From assembly GCF_013409625.1 (NCBI RefSeq), contig NZ_JACCBF010000001.1:4467001-4531000 (forward strand): 64,000 bases of DNA, in the 5' to 3' direction. The translations under genes were made by a program, and so were the position numbers. Source of the DNA: Nocardioides kongjuensis. Lineage in GTDB: Bacteria; Actinomycetota; Actinomycetes; Propionibacteriales; Nocardioidaceae. Below, one piece after another: positions 18,001 to 27,103 of the stretch (its first letter is position 1; every line of letters starts with the position of its first letter). Under the pieces are notes generated by a model that made no database searches, was not told the origin of the DNA, and worked only from the letters and a program-made list of their open reading frames with translations.

Positions 18001-21000
18001 ACGGTGACCAACACGGGGAATGTGACGTTGGCGCCGGTGACGGTCACGGACGCGAAGCTGGGGTTGACGGATGCGGCGTGTGTGGCGTCGTTGTCGGTGG
18101 GTGCGACCGATGTGCCGTGTTCGACGACGGTGGCGTACACGGTGACGCAGGCGGATGTGGATGCGGGTGTGGTGCACAACTCGGTGACGGCGACGGGTAC
18201 GCCGCCGTCGGGGCCGCCGGTGGTTTCGCCGCCGGACACCACGGACACGCCGGCTGACCAGGCTGGTGGGTTGTCGTTGACGAAGGTGGCTGACAAGTCC
18301 GACCTGGTGGTTGGTGAGGTGATCACGTACACGTTCACCGCGACCAACGAGGGTGTCACGACTCTGACCGATGTCGCGATCAGCGAGGTTGCGGGGTCGT
18401 TCACGGGTTCGGGTGTGATGTCGCCGATCGGTGGCTGCACGGTGAACGGGGTTGCGGCGACGAATGGGTCGGCGACGTTGTTGCCGGGTGAGTCGTTGGC
18501 GTGTACCGCGACGTACACGGTGACCCAGGCCGATGTGGATGCTGGGCAGGTCACGAACGTGGCGGATGCGGACGGTACGTCCCCGACAGGTCCGGTGGAT
18601 GCGCCGGACGCGACCGAGCAGGTGCCGGGCACCGCTTCGCCGGGGTTGTCGGTGAACAAGGTGGCGTCGTTGGCCGATGGTGATGGTGATGGTCTGGCGG
18701 ATGTGGGTGAGGTGATCACCTACTCGTTCACGGTGACCAACACGGGGAATGTGACGTTGGCGCCGGTGACGGTCACGGACGCGAAGCTGGGGTTGACGGA
18801 TGCGGCGTGTGTGGCGTCGTTGTCGGTGGGTGCGACCGATGTGCCGTGTTCGACGACGGTGGCGTACACGGTGACGCAGGCGGATGTGGATGCGGGTGTG
18901 GTGCACAACTCGGTGACGGCGACGGGTACGCCGCCGTCGGGGCCGCCGGTGGTTTCGCCGCCGGACACCACGGACACGCCGGCTGACCAGGCTGGTGGGT
19001 TGTCGTTGACGAAGGTGGCTGACAAGTCCGACCTGGTGGTTGGTGAGGTGATCACGTACACGTTCACCGCGACCAACGAGGGTGTCACGACTCTGACCGA
19101 TGTCGCGATCAGCGAGGTTGCGGGGTCGTTCACGGGTTCGGGTGTGATGTCGCCGATCGGTGGCTGCACGGTGAACGGGGTTGCGGCGACGAATGGGTCG
19201 GCGACGTTGTTGCCGGGTGAGTCGTTGGCGTGTACCGCGACGTACACGGTGACCCAGGCCGATGTGGATGCTGGGCAGGTCACGAACGTGGCGGATGCGG
19301 ACGGTACGTCCCCGACAGGTCCGGTGGATGCGCCGGACGCGACCGAGCAGGTGCCGGGCACCGCTTCGCCGGGGTTGTCGGTGAACAAGGTGGCGTCGTT
19401 GGCCGATGGTGATGGTGATGGTCTGGCGGATGTGGGTGAGGTGATCACCTACTCGTTCACGGTGACCAACACGGGGAATGTGACGTTGGCGCCGGTGACG
19501 GTCACGGACGCGAAGCTGGGGTTGACGGATGCGGCGTGTGTGGCGTCGTTGTCGGTGGGTGCGACCGATGTGCCGTGTTCGACGACGGTGGCGTACACGG
19601 TGACGCAGGCGGATGTGGATGCGGGTGTGGTGCACAACTCGGTGACGGCGACGGGTACGCCGCCGTCGGGGCCGCCGGTGGTTTCGCCGCCGGACACCAC
19701 GGACACGCCGGCTGACCAGGCTGGTGGGTTGTCGTTGACGAAGGTGGCTGACAAGTCCGACCTGGTGGTTGGTGAGGTGATCACGTACACGTTCACCGCG
19801 ACCAACGAGGGTGTCACGACTCTGACCGATGTCGCGATCAGCGAGGTTGCGGGGTCGTTCACGGGTTCGGGTGTGATGTCGCCGATCGGTGGCTGCACGG
19901 TGAACGGGGTTGCGGCGACGAATGGGTCGGCGACGTTGTTGCCGGGTGAGTCGTTGGCGTGTACCGCGACGTACACGGTGACCCAGGCCGATGTGGATGC
20001 TGGGCAGGTCACGAACGTGGCGGATGCGGACGGTACGTCCCCGACAGGTCCGGTGGATGCGCCGGACGCGACCGAGCAGGTGCCGGGCACCGCTTCGCCG
20101 GGGTTGTCGGTGAACAAGGTGGCGTCGTTGGCCGATGGTGATGGTGATGGTCTGGCGGATGTGGGTGAGGTGATCACCTACTCGTTCACGGTGACCAACA
20201 CGGGGAATGTGACGTTGGCGCCGGTGACGGTCACGGACGCGAAGCTGGGGTTGACGGATGCGGCGTGTGTGGCGTCGTTGTCGGTGGGTGCGACCGATGT
20301 GCCGTGTTCGACGACGGTGGCGTACACGGTGACGCAGGCGGATGTGGATGCGGGTGTGGTGCACAACTCGGTGACGGCGACGGGTACGCCGCCGTCGGGG
20401 CCGCCGGTGGTTTCGCCGCCGGACACCACGGACACGCCGGCTGACCAGGCTGGTGGGTTGTCGTTGACGAAGGTGGCTGACAAGTCCGACCTGGTGGTTG
20501 GTGAGGTGATCACGTACACGTTCACCGCGACCAACGAGGGTGTCACGACTCTGACCGATGTCGCGATCAGCGAGGTTGCGGGGTCGTTCACGGGTTCGGG
20601 TGTGATGTCGCCGATCGGTGGCTGCACGGTGAACGGGGTTGCGGCGACGAATGGGTCGGCGACGTTGTTGCCGGGTGAGTCGTTGGCGTGTACCGCGACG
20701 TACACGGTGACCCAGGCCGATGTGGATGCTGGGCAGGTCACGAACGTGGCGGATGCGGACGGTACGTCCCCGACAGGTCCGGTGGATGCGCCGGACGCGA
20801 CCGAGCAGGTGCCGGGCACCGCTTCGCCGGGGTTGTCGGTGAACAAGGTGGCGTCGTTGGCCGATGGTGATGGTGATGGTCTGGCGGATGTGGGTGAGGT
20901 GATCACCTACTCGTTCACGGTGACCAACACGGGGAATGTGACGTTGGCGCCGGTGACGGTCACGGACGCGAAGCTGGGGTTGACGGATGCGGCGTGTGTG

Positions 21001-24000
21001 GCGTCGTTGTCGGTGGGTGCGACCGATGTGCCGTGTTCGACGACGGTGGCGTACACGGTGACGCAGGCGGATGTGGATGCGGGTGTGGTGCACAACTCGG
21101 TGACGGCGACGGGTACGCCGCCGTCGGGGCCGCCGGTGGTTTCGCCGCCGGACACCACGGACACGCCGGCTGACCAGGCTGGTGGGTTGTCGTTGACGAA
21201 GGTGGCTGACAAGTCCGACCTGGTGGTTGGTGAGGTGATCACGTACACGTTCACCGCGACCAACGAGGGTGTCACGACTCTGACCGATGTCGCGATCAGC
21301 GAGGTTGCGGGGTCGTTCACGGGTTCGGGTGTGATGTCGCCGATCGGTGGCTGCACGGTGAACGGGGTTGCGGCGACGAATGGGTCGGCGACGTTGTTGC
21401 CGGGTGAGTCGTTGGCGTGTACCGCGACGTACACGGTGACCCAGGCCGATGTGGATGCTGGGCAGGTCACGAACGTGGCGGATGCGGACGGTACGTCCCC
21501 GACAGGTCCGGTGGATGCGCCGGACGCGACCGAGCAGGTGCCGGGCACCGCTTCGCCGGGGTTGTCGGTGAACAAGGTGGCGTCGTTGGCCGATGGTGAT
21601 GGTGATGGTCTGGCGGATGTGGGTGAGGTGATCACCTACTCGTTCACGGTGACCAACACGGGGAATGTGACGTTGGCGCCGGTGACGGTCACGGACGCGA
21701 AGCTGGGGTTGACGGATGCGGCGTGTGTGGCGTCGTTGTCGGTGGGTGCGACCGATGTGCCGTGTTCGACGACGGTGGCGTACACGGTGACGCAGGCGGA
21801 TGTGGATGCGGGTGTGGTGCACAACTCGGTGACGGCGACGGGTACGCCGCCGTCGGGGCCGCCGGTGGTTTCGCCGCCGGACACCACGGACACGCCGGCT
21901 GACCAGGCTGGTGGGTTGTCGTTGACGAAGGTGGCTGACAAGTCCGACCTGGTGGTTGGTGAGGTGATCACGTACACGTTCACCGCGACCAACGAGGGTG
22001 TCACGACTCTGACCGATGTCGCGATCAGCGAGGTTGCGGGGTCGTTCACGGGTTCGGGTGTGATGTCGCCGATCGGTGGCTGCACGGTGAACGGGGTTGC
22101 GGCGACGAATGGGTCGGCGACGTTGTTGCCGGGTGAGTCGTTGGCGTGTACCGCGACGTACACGGTGACCCAGGCCGATGTGGATGCTGGGCAGGTCACG
22201 AACGTGGCGGATGCGGACGGTACGTCCCCGACAGGTCCGGTGGATGCGCCGGACGCGACCGAGCAGGTGCCGGGCACCGCTTCGCCGGGGTTGTCGGTGA
22301 ACAAGGTGGCGTCGTTGGCCGATGGTGATGGTGATGGTCTGGCGGATGTGGGTGAGGTGATCACCTACTCGTTCACGGTGACCAACACGGGGAATGTGAC
22401 GTTGGCGCCGGTGACGGTCACGGACGCGAAGCTGGGGTTGACGGATGCGGCGTGTGTGGCGTCGTTGTCGGTGGGTGCGACCGATGTGCCGTGTTCGACG
22501 ACGGTGGCGTACACGGTGACGCAGGCGGATGTGGATGCGGGTGTGGTGCACAACTCGGTGACGGCGACGGGTACGCCGCCGTCGGGGCCGCCGGTGGTTT
22601 CGCCGCCGGACACCACGGACACGCCGGCTGACCAGGCTGGTGGGTTGTCGTTGACGAAGGTGGCTGACAAGTCCGACCTGGTGGTTGGTGAGGTGATCAC
22701 GTACACGTTCACCGCGACCAACGAGGGTGTCACGACTCTGACCGATGTCGCGATCAGCGAGGTTGCGGGGTCGTTCACGGGTTCGGGTGTGATGTCGCCG
22801 ATCGGTGGCTGCACGGTGAACGGGGTTGCGGCGACGAATGGGTCGGCGACGTTGTTGCCGGGTGAGTCGTTGGCGTGTACCGCGACGTACACGGTGACCC
22901 AGGCCGATGTGGATGCTGGGCAGGTCACGAACGTGGCGGATGCGGACGGTACGTCCCCGACAGGTCCGGTGGATGCGCCGGACGCGACCGAGCAGGTGCC
23001 GGGCACCGCTTCGCCGGGGTTGTCGGTGAACAAGGTGGCGTCGTTGGCCGATGGTGATGGTGATGGTCTGGCGGATGTGGGTGAGGTGATCACCTACTCG
23101 TTCACGGTGACCAACACGGGGAATGTGACGTTGGCGCCGGTGACGGTCACGGACGCGAAGCTGGGGTTGACGGATGCGGCGTGTGTGGCGTCGTTGTCGG
23201 TGGGTGCGACCGATGTGCCGTGTTCGACGACGGTGGCGTACACGGTGACGCAGGCGGATGTGGATGCGGGTGTGGTGCACAACTCGGTGACGGCGACGGG
23301 TACGCCGCCGTCGGGGCCGCCGGTGGTTTCGCCGCCGGACACCACGGACACGCCGGCTGACCAGGCTGGTGGGTTGTCGTTGACGAAGGTGGCTGACAAG
23401 TCCGACCTGGTGGTTGGTGAGGTGATCACGTACACGTTCACCGCGACCAACACGGGGACCACAACCTTGTCGCCGGTGACGATTAGTGACGCCAAACTGG
23501 GTCTTCTGGATTCCCCGTGCGCGGCTTCGCTGGCCCCGGGCGCGAGTGTGGCTTGTTCGACGTCGGGTTCGTATCTGGTGACCCAGGCGGATGTGGATAC
23601 CGGGCATGTGGACAACACGGCGACCGCGACGGGCATTGACCCGTCGGGCAGCACAGCGACAGCGACGGACTCGGTAACAGTGGTGGGTACTGCCTTGCCG
23701 TCTATGAGTCTCGACAAGACGTCGCGGGTGGTTGATGTAAACGGCAACGGCAAGACCGACGTGGGTGATCAGATCTGGTACAGCTTCGTGATCGTGAACA
23801 CCGGGAACATCACGCTCTCGAACGTAGTTGTGAATGACCCGATGTTGGGCCGTCTTGGGATCGGAATCACTTGTGCCACGACGACCCTCGCGCCCAGAGC
23901 GTCGACCACGTGCACCGCAGACGAAGCGTATGTCGTGACGCAGACGGATGTTGATGCTGGTGGAGTGTTCAACCGGGCGTCGGCTACCGCAGATGTGCCG

Positions 24001-24549
24001 CCCGGGGTCCCGCCGGTCGTTCCGCCGAATGATGTGACTGAGACACCTGCAGTTCCCGCACCCGCCATCGACTTGGACAAGAAGGCGAAAGTTGAGGACG
24101 TCAACGGAAACGGCCGCACTGACATCGGCGACTACATTCACTACTCCTTCAAGGTGACGAACACCGGGAACACGACGCTGACCAACGTGCGCGTTGACGA
24201 CGAGATGTTGGCGGGCTTGGGAATCGGGATCACCTGCCCCCAAACTACGCTCAGCGTCGGCGCATCGATGAAATGCAGAGCGGACGAGCCCTACGTGATC
24301 ACGAGGGCGGACGCAGAACTTGGGTTCGTCTTGAACACGGCGATCGTCTTGGTCGATCCGCCGGCTGACTGCGGTTGCAAGCCGCCGTCTGACAGCGACC
24401 AGGAGAATGTGCCGGTGACATGGTCGAGTCCGCTGCTGCCGGATACCGGCCTGTCGAATGCGGTCGTGTGGGCTGGCGCCGGAGGGCTGGGACTGCTTGC
24501 TGCCGGCTCCCTGATGATGGTCGCTGGCCGTCGTCGACGCGGCGAGTAG
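15040..24549 (+). CDS. Giant repetitive DUF11 adhesin with LPDTG anchor
   Basis: At 3169 residues this is the largest protein in the window. A basic N-terminus and signal peptide (SALLFVALALVV ... AADAAPGDS) are followed by a DUF6923 propeller-like domain (about 85-330) homologous to that of the 5206 adhesin. Three divergent DUF11 domains come next (about 340-712). Residues 714-2804 are 8.6 copies of a 243-residue unit made of two DUF11 domains, one with a calcium-loop-like DGDGDGLADVGE. Further DUF11 domains lead to LPDTG (3133-3137), a helix and RRRRGE. It should form a very long wall-anchored stalk. The start is uncertain: ATG 15040 has no ribosome binding site, and GTG 15052 has GGAG 6 bases upstream. 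Confidence 0.9.
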   Translation: MEPSVFGCGDLRGTGARDRSLSARLWSLGSRPSRRPAVRRRQNTPGIAVFGRIASALLFVALALVVPNALLQPAADAAPGDSYLTSDAVAGCFLAQAVSGSTTMYGIVYDSVTDTATFTADYNKDGTNDVGTGSTNSIGYNPIDGYIYGTQLRAGVNYLVKIGQSGVVVNNAVMVLPDSVTSDTGMTAYFVGTVAPNGTMYIANGIGGSRYVTINLNTLTSATGVLTNAGSSYTPDSLADWTYANGLLYGAETDGDIVVFDPATGARVARYAGVLPSLVSGNFYGAAYTLGNGTMVFSNNNTGQLWLWDPANPTVRINYGTGPSNSNNDGTCVPSSPSIHLEKTTTASNLVVGQSITYTFVGTNTGNVPLNNITITDIAAQFTGSGTMGTIGGCTWQGGVAGTLYPGRTVTCSASYTVTQGDVDRGSVYNNAEIKGISADLNATVVTDQDDATVSGTQTPSIDLVKTASPNSLAVGTPISYTFIATNTGNVTLHGVTITETQFSGSGTVPVPGGCTTSMVGTTDPATLAPGETMTCTATYSPTQADVDAYANNPVSGQLTNTAHVVGLSPANVSVTDDANAAVPANPSPQITLTKTPTPTTYESSGDVITYQFVATNTGNVTLTDVSILDDVTAFTGDGGALTAIAGCTTSNAASTNPTTLLPGETMTCAATYTVSQEDLDDGTVHNKADVTGTPPSGPAASATATADAAAIQSPGLSVNKVASLADGDGDGLADVGEVITYSFTVTNTGNVTLAPVTVTDAKLGLTDAACVASLSVGATDVPCSTTVAYTVTQADVDAGVVHNSVTATGTPPSGPPVVSPPDTTDTPADQAGGLSLTKVADKSDLVVGEVITYTFTATNEGVTTLTDVAISEVAGSFTGSGVMSPIGGCTVNGVAATNGSATLLPGESLACTATYTVTQADVDAGQVTNVADADGTSPTGPVDAPDATEQVPGTASPGLSVNKVASLADGDGDGLADVGEVITYSFTVTNTGNVTLAPVTVTDAKLGLTDAACVASLSVGATDVPCSTTVAYTVTQADVDAGVVHNSVTATGTPPSGPPVVSPPDTTDTPADQAGGLSLTKVADKSDLVVGEVITYTFTATNEGVTTLTDVAISEVAGSFTGSGVMSPIGGCTVNGVAATNGSATLLPGESLACTATYTVTQADVDAGQVTNVADADGTSPTGPVDAPDATEQVPGTASPGLSVNKVASLADGDGDGLADVGEVITYSFTVTNTGNVTLAPVTVTDAKLGLTDAACVASLSVGATDVPCSTTVAYTVTQADVDAGVVHNSVTATGTPPSGPPVVSPPDTTDTPADQAGGLSLTKVADKSDLVVGEVITYTFTATNEGVTTLTDVAISEVAGSFTGSGVMSPIGGCTVNGVAATNGSATLLPGESLACTATYTVTQADVDAGQVTNVADADGTSPTGPVDAPDATEQVPGTASPGLSVNKVASLADGDGDGLADVGEVITYSFTVTNTGNVTLAPVTVTDAKLGLTDAACVASLSVGATDVPCSTTVAYTVTQADVDAGVVHNSVTATGTPPSGPPVVSPPDTTDTPADQAGGLSLTKVADKSDLVVGEVITYTFTATNEGVTTLTDVAISEVAGSFTGSGVMSPIGGCTVNGVAATNGSATLLPGESLACTATYTVTQADVDAGQVTNVADADGTSPTGPVDAPDATEQVPGTASPGLSVNKVASLADGDGDGLADVGEVITYSFTVTNTGNVTLAPVTVTDAKLGLTDAACVASLSVGATDVPCSTTVAYTVTQADVDAGVVHNSVTATGTPPSGPPVVSPPDTTDTPADQAGGLSLTKVADKSDLVVGEVITYTFTATNEGVTTLTDVAISEVAGSFTGSGVMSPIGGCTVNGVAATNGSATLLPGESLACTATYTVTQADVDAGQVTNVADADGTSPTGPVDAPDATEQVPGTASPGLSVNKVASLADGDGDGLADVGEVITYSFTVTNTGNVTLAPVTVTDAKLGLTDAACVASLSVGATDVPCSTTVAYTVTQADVDAGVVHNSVTATGTPPSGPPVVSPPDTTDTPADQAGGLSLTKVADKSDLVVGEVITYTFTATNEGVTTLTDVAISEVAGSFTGSGVMSPIGGCTVNGVAATNGSATLLPGESLACTATYTVTQADVDAGQVTNVADADGTSPTGPVDAPDATEQVPGTASPGLSVNKVASLADGDGDGLADVGEVITYSFTVTNTGNVTLAPVTVTDAKLGLTDAACVASLSVGATDVPCSTTVAYTVTQADVDAGVVHNSVTATGTPPSGPPVVSPPDTTDTPADQAGGLSLTKVADKSDLVVGEVITYTFTATNEGVTTLTDVAISEVAGSFTGSGVMSPIGGCTVNGVAATNGSATLLPGESLACTATYTVTQADVDAGQVTNVADADGTSPTGPVDAPDATEQVPGTASPGLSVNKVASLADGDGDGLADVGEVITYSFTVTNTGNVTLAPVTVTDAKLGLTDAACVASLSVGATDVPCSTTVAYTVTQADVDAGVVHNSVTATGTPPSGPPVVSPPDTTDTPADQAGGLSLTKVADKSDLVVGEVITYTFTATNEGVTTLTDVAISEVAGSFTGSGVMSPIGGCTVNGVAATNGSATLLPGESLACTATYTVTQADVDAGQVTNVADADGTSPTGPVDAPDATEQVPGTASPGLSVNKVASLADGDGDGLADVGEVITYSFTVTNTGNVTLAPVTVTDAKLGLTDAACVASLSVGATDVPCSTTVAYTVTQADVDAGVVHNSVTATGTPPSGPPVVSPPDTTDTPADQAGGLSLTKVADKSDLVVGEVITYTFTATNTGTTTLSPVTISDAKLGLLDSPCAASLAPGASVACSTSGSYLVTQADVDTGHVDNTATATGIDPSGSTATATDSVTVVGTALPSMSLDKTSRVVDVNGNGKTDVGDQIWYSFVIVNTGNITLSNVVVNDPMLGRLGIGITCATTTLAPRASTTCTADEAYVVTQTDVDAGGVFNRASATADVPPGVPPVVPPNDVTETPAVPAPAIDLDKKAKVEDVNGNGRTDIGDYIHYSFKVTNTGNTTLTNVRVDDEMLAGLGIGITCPQTTLSVGASMKCRADEPYVITRADAELGFVLNTAIVLVDPPADCGCKPPSDSDQENVPVTWSSPLLPDTGLSNAVVWAGAGGLGLLAAGSLMMVAGRRRRGE
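17179..23451 (+). repeat. Tandem array of 729-bp units, 8.6 copies
   Basis: Units begin at 17179, 17908, 18637 and every 729 bases to 23011; the ninth stops after 441 bases at 23451. Comparing blocks I see no differences between copies at DNA level. The array is in frame (243 codons). It uses many G- and T-ending codons (TTG, GTG, GCG), unlike the C-ending neighbours, which suggests a separate origin for the seed unit. The true copy number may be larger than assembled. Confidence 0.95.
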
Positions 24550-24665
24550 TTCAAGCCATAGGGAACAAACGTGACCACGCCCCGGACCCCACTCGCCTGT
24601 CAAAGGTCTTGGAATCAGATGCGTTGGCCGCATTGCCGAGCCCCGAACGAGGATGGAGACGTTGA

Positions 24666-25118
24666 ATGAACCGGACGAAGCTGGCTGTTGTGACCGCGAT
24701 GCTGGTGCCCGCCTTGATGGCCTGCTCAAGCGGCGATGATGGCAAGGACGCAGCCGACGGCAAGGCTGGTAAGAGAGGCGATGAGGCATCCGACTCGGCG
24801 AGCGCGATCGTCGCGCCATCGGTGGAACCGACCTTCAAAGGCGCGATCTCAAGCCTGGCCGATGTCGCCTGTGAGGCATCAAACGGCGTGTGGTCCGGCA
24901 AGGGGACGCTGACTAACAGCGGCAACAAGAAGCGGACCTTCGAGGTCACCTACTCGGTGATCAAGTCCGCGACCTCGGAAGTGCTCGGCGCCAAGTCGAG
25001 GAAGGTGCAACTGGCGCCGGGGGAGTCGCAAGCGATCGACTTCGCAGCGATCTACGACAAGGCCCCCAAAGGCACACAGTGCGTACAGCGCGTCATCGAA
25101 CCCCTCAAGAAGGAGTGA
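24666..25118 (+). CDS. Secreted lipoprotein, hypothetical
   Basis: The 150-residue product has a lipoprotein signal peptide with lipobox LMAC at about residue 20, an Asp/Lys/Ala linker and a beta-sandwich-like domain of about 90 residues (WSGKGTLTNSGNKKRTFEVTYSV ... LAPGESQAIDF) of the FxLYD type, with two Cys. Its pattern resembles domains that stabilise surface complexes. GGAG precedes the ATG. No regulon motif lies between it and the giant adhesin 116 bases upstream, so it may be read through from that gene. Confidence 0.75.
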   Translation: MNRTKLAVVTAMLVPALMACSSGDDGKDAADGKAGKRGDEASDSASAIVAPSVEPTFKGAISSLADVACEASNGVWSGKGTLTNSGNKKRTFEVTYSVIKSATSEVLGAKSRKVQLAPGESQAIDFAAIYDKAPKGTQCVQRVIEPLKKE

Positions 25119-25154
25119 GAGGCGCCCGGAGTGGCCCACGGAAATGCCCCGGCA

Positions 25155-25180
25155 GTAAGTAGACTGGATTGAGTCTCGTC
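25155..25180 (+). promoter_or_regulatory. ECF-type promoter, regulon site 7 (sigma fusion 2 operon)
   Basis: GTAAGT at 25155-25160, 16 bases, CGTC at 25177-25180. GTG codons lie 6 and 9 bases downstream. It drives a small protein and the second sigma/anti-sigma fusion, so that fusion is probably autoregulated. Confidence 0.65.
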
Positions 25181-25186
25181 TACTGA

Positions 25187-25645
25187 GTGGTGGCCGCCGG
25201 CTGCAGTTCGGCAGCGTGCGGACCCCCTGAGAGACCAGTCTTGGATGAGATGAACGACATGACGAGATCAAAGCGATCGAGGCGCGGGCCCGGATGCGTC
25301 GTTGCCGCACCCGACAACACTCTGCGCGCCGACGAGGCTGTGCACCGTTCAGAGGAGACACTTGCCGTTCCCTCGAATGCAGCTGGGCTCCTGATGGAGG
25401 TGGTTCGCCGTGAGCATGTTGCCGCTCTGGCCGGGCCATTCGTCATCGTGGAACGCTCGGCCGCCGGCTCGATCGTCGATCGCGAGACTTGCGCTGGTCC
25501 GTATCGGACGATGCACGATGCGATTTCTGCACTATGGAGAGCCACGCCCCATGGTCGCGAATGCATCATCGAACGCCTGATGGATGCGATTCCGGACGGC
25601 GTCGTCGAAGTGAACAGCCGGTCGCACGGTGGGGACGATGTCTGA
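25187..25645 (+). CDS. Small protein coupled to sigma fusion 2
   Basis: About 150 residues; the C-terminal half (GPFVIVERSAAGSIVDRETC AGPYRTMHDA) resembles two other small proteins of this window (28950 and 30356), which share a strand, a GP[YF] turn and an Ala-rich helix. No known family comes to mind. The start is GTG 25187 or 25190 if the mRNA is leaderless; ATG 25250 is a shorter alternative. The stop codon overlaps the ATG of the sigma fusion (ATGTCTGA), so the two are translationally coupled and this protein may modulate the sigma factor. Confidence 0.6.
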   Translation: MVAAGCSSAACGPPERPVLDEMNDMTRSKRSRRGPGCVVAAPDNTLRADEAVHRSEETLAVPSNAAGLLMEVVRREHVAALAGPFVIVERSAAGSIVDRETCAGPYRTMHDAISALWRATPHGRECIIERLMDAIPDGVVEVNSRSHGGDDV

Positions 25646-27017
25646 ACTAGGCGAACCCGAACTCCTCGACGCAGCACGGCACGGGGACCGGGAAGCTGTA
25701 GGCACGCTGTTCAAGCGCCACGGCGCGGCCGCCACACGCCTAGCGACTAGCATCGCAGGCCCATCTCGAGGCGACGACCTCGTCAACGAGGCGTTCATTC
25801 GGATAATTCGGCAGTTTGATCGCGGCCAAGGACCGACCGACAACTTTGGCTCCTACCTGAGTACGACGATCAGGCGGATGCACATCGACAACTTGCGGCG
25901 GCTCAAGAACGAAGCCTTGGTGGGCGATGACGCAACGCCAGATCAACCTGTCGCCGACGGAGCGGAGGGCCGTGCCGAGAACGCCATGGTGTTGGCGGCA
26001 CTCAGCGAGCTGCCGGATCAGTTCCGTGCGGCGTTGTGGTATGCGGAAGTGGTCGGGCTTCCGTACGCCGAGATCGCCGAACGAATGGACTCGAACGCCA
26101 ACGCGGTCGGCGTCCTCCTGCATCGTGCGAGAGAGGCATTGCGCCGCTCCTACCTGTCCGTGCACGTCAAGGCGGCCCCCGGACCGGAATGCCAGGGCCC
26201 CCTGGCTGATGTTGCTCGGTTCGTCCGTGGCGACCTTCCGGCACGTCGGGAAGCAAAGCTCCTTGAACACCTCGATGGCTGCGGATCATGTACCGCAGCT
26301 GCGCAAACCGTGAGGGAGCTGAACACCAACCTCGGCGCACTTCTTGTTCCGGCAGTCGGCGCCGGAGGGCTGATGCTTTCCAAGACGTCCAAGGGGTCGG
26401 GGCACGCAGCGGCAAAGTCGAAGACGCCCGCGCTCGTGGCCGGAACGGTTGCCACTGGTGTTCTCGCGGCCATCCTCGCGTTGGTGTTCCGCGCAGGCGA
26501 CCCGCCCGCCGAGACCGCCACCACCGTTGCCACGTCAACGCCGACAACCTCGCCCGCAGCACCGAACTCATTAGCGCCGACGCCCCCCGTCGTCCCCGTC
26601 GTGACGCCGTCGGTGGTGCCGCCCTCGCCGCCTCCTACGGTGGCGCCCGCCGCCACGCCGACTCCGACGGCGGCCCCAGCGCCGCAGCCCCGGTTGGCCG
26701 TCAGCCAACCGAGGCTCTCGAGAGCGACTTCCGGCAACGTCACAGCCGTGCGGGTCTCGCTTGCAATCCAGTCATCTGAGAGACGAATCGACATCGTCGT
26801 TGACGTGGGAAACTCCTTGGGCCTGGCGGTCGGGGGCTCAAGGTGGCGGTGCTCAGGGGGTGGAAGCAGCCACGCAACCTGCTCCATCTCAGCCACCGCG
26901 AATCGTACGGAACTCTTGGCACTCACGATCACACCCGCTGACGCCGCCAACGCCGTGTCCGGTTCGGTCGCGGTGACCAGCGGAGGCATCAAGTCAGTAC
27001 GCCGATTCCGAGGGTGA
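25638..27017 (+). CDS. Second sigma-70 (ECF)/anti-sigma fusion with membrane helix and outer domain
   Basis: 459 residues with the same architecture as the protein at 3417. Sigma region 2 (DREAVGTLFKRHGAAATRLA ... DDLVNEAFIRIIRQF) and region 4 (LPDQFRAALWYAEVVGLPYAEIA) come first, then the zinc motif H-x3-C-x2-C (EHLDGCGSC) within ARFVRGDLPARREAKLL. A membrane helix (ALVAGTVATGVLAAILALVF), a long Pro/Thr/Ala linker and a beta-rich C-terminal domain with W-x-C...C (RWRCSGG ... ATCSIS) follow. This outer domain matches that of fusion 1 in layout. It is probably released or re-oriented in response to an envelope signal. ATG 25638 follows GGTGGGGACG; GTG 25629 is an alternative. Confidence 0.85.
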   Translation: MSELGEPELLDAARHGDREAVGTLFKRHGAAATRLATSIAGPSRGDDLVNEAFIRIIRQFDRGQGPTDNFGSYLSTTIRRMHIDNLRRLKNEALVGDDATPDQPVADGAEGRAENAMVLAALSELPDQFRAALWYAEVVGLPYAEIAERMDSNANAVGVLLHRAREALRRSYLSVHVKAAPGPECQGPLADVARFVRGDLPARREAKLLEHLDGCGSCTAAAQTVRELNTNLGALLVPAVGAGGLMLSKTSKGSGHAAAKSKTPALVAGTVATGVLAAILALVFRAGDPPAETATTVATSTPTTSPAAPNSLAPTPPVVPVVTPSVVPPSPPPTVAPAATPTPTAAPAPQPRLAVSQPRLSRATSGNVTAVRVSLAIQSSERRIDIVVDVGNSLGLAVGGSRWRCSGGGSSHATCSISATANRTELLALTITPADAANAVSGSVAVTSGGIKSVRRFRG

Positions 27018-27036
27018 CGGCGTGCGCAAGACCGCG

Positions 27037-27062
27037 TAATGACTCCCTGTGCGGTCGCGTCC
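27037..27062 (+). promoter_or_regulatory. ECF-type promoter, regulon site 8 (GlsB/YeaQ-like gene)
   Basis: GTAATG at 27037-27042, 16 bases, CGTC at 27059-27062, with a 40-base leader before the GTG at 27104. Confidence 0.6.
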
Positions 27063-27103
27063 ATTTCTGCGTAGGGTTTGCCGAACCGCGGAGAGGGTGA
27101 GTT

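Noticed and set aside
17179..23451. CRISPR-like or satellite repeat
   Set aside because: The 729-bp units are contiguous, in frame and coding; there are no spacers.
17002..24819. 2605-codon open frame antisense to the giant adhesin
   Set aside because: Arg/His-rich with a repeat that mirrors the adhesin array; the openness follows from codon bias of the real gene. The same holds for the 242-codon minus frames within each repeat.
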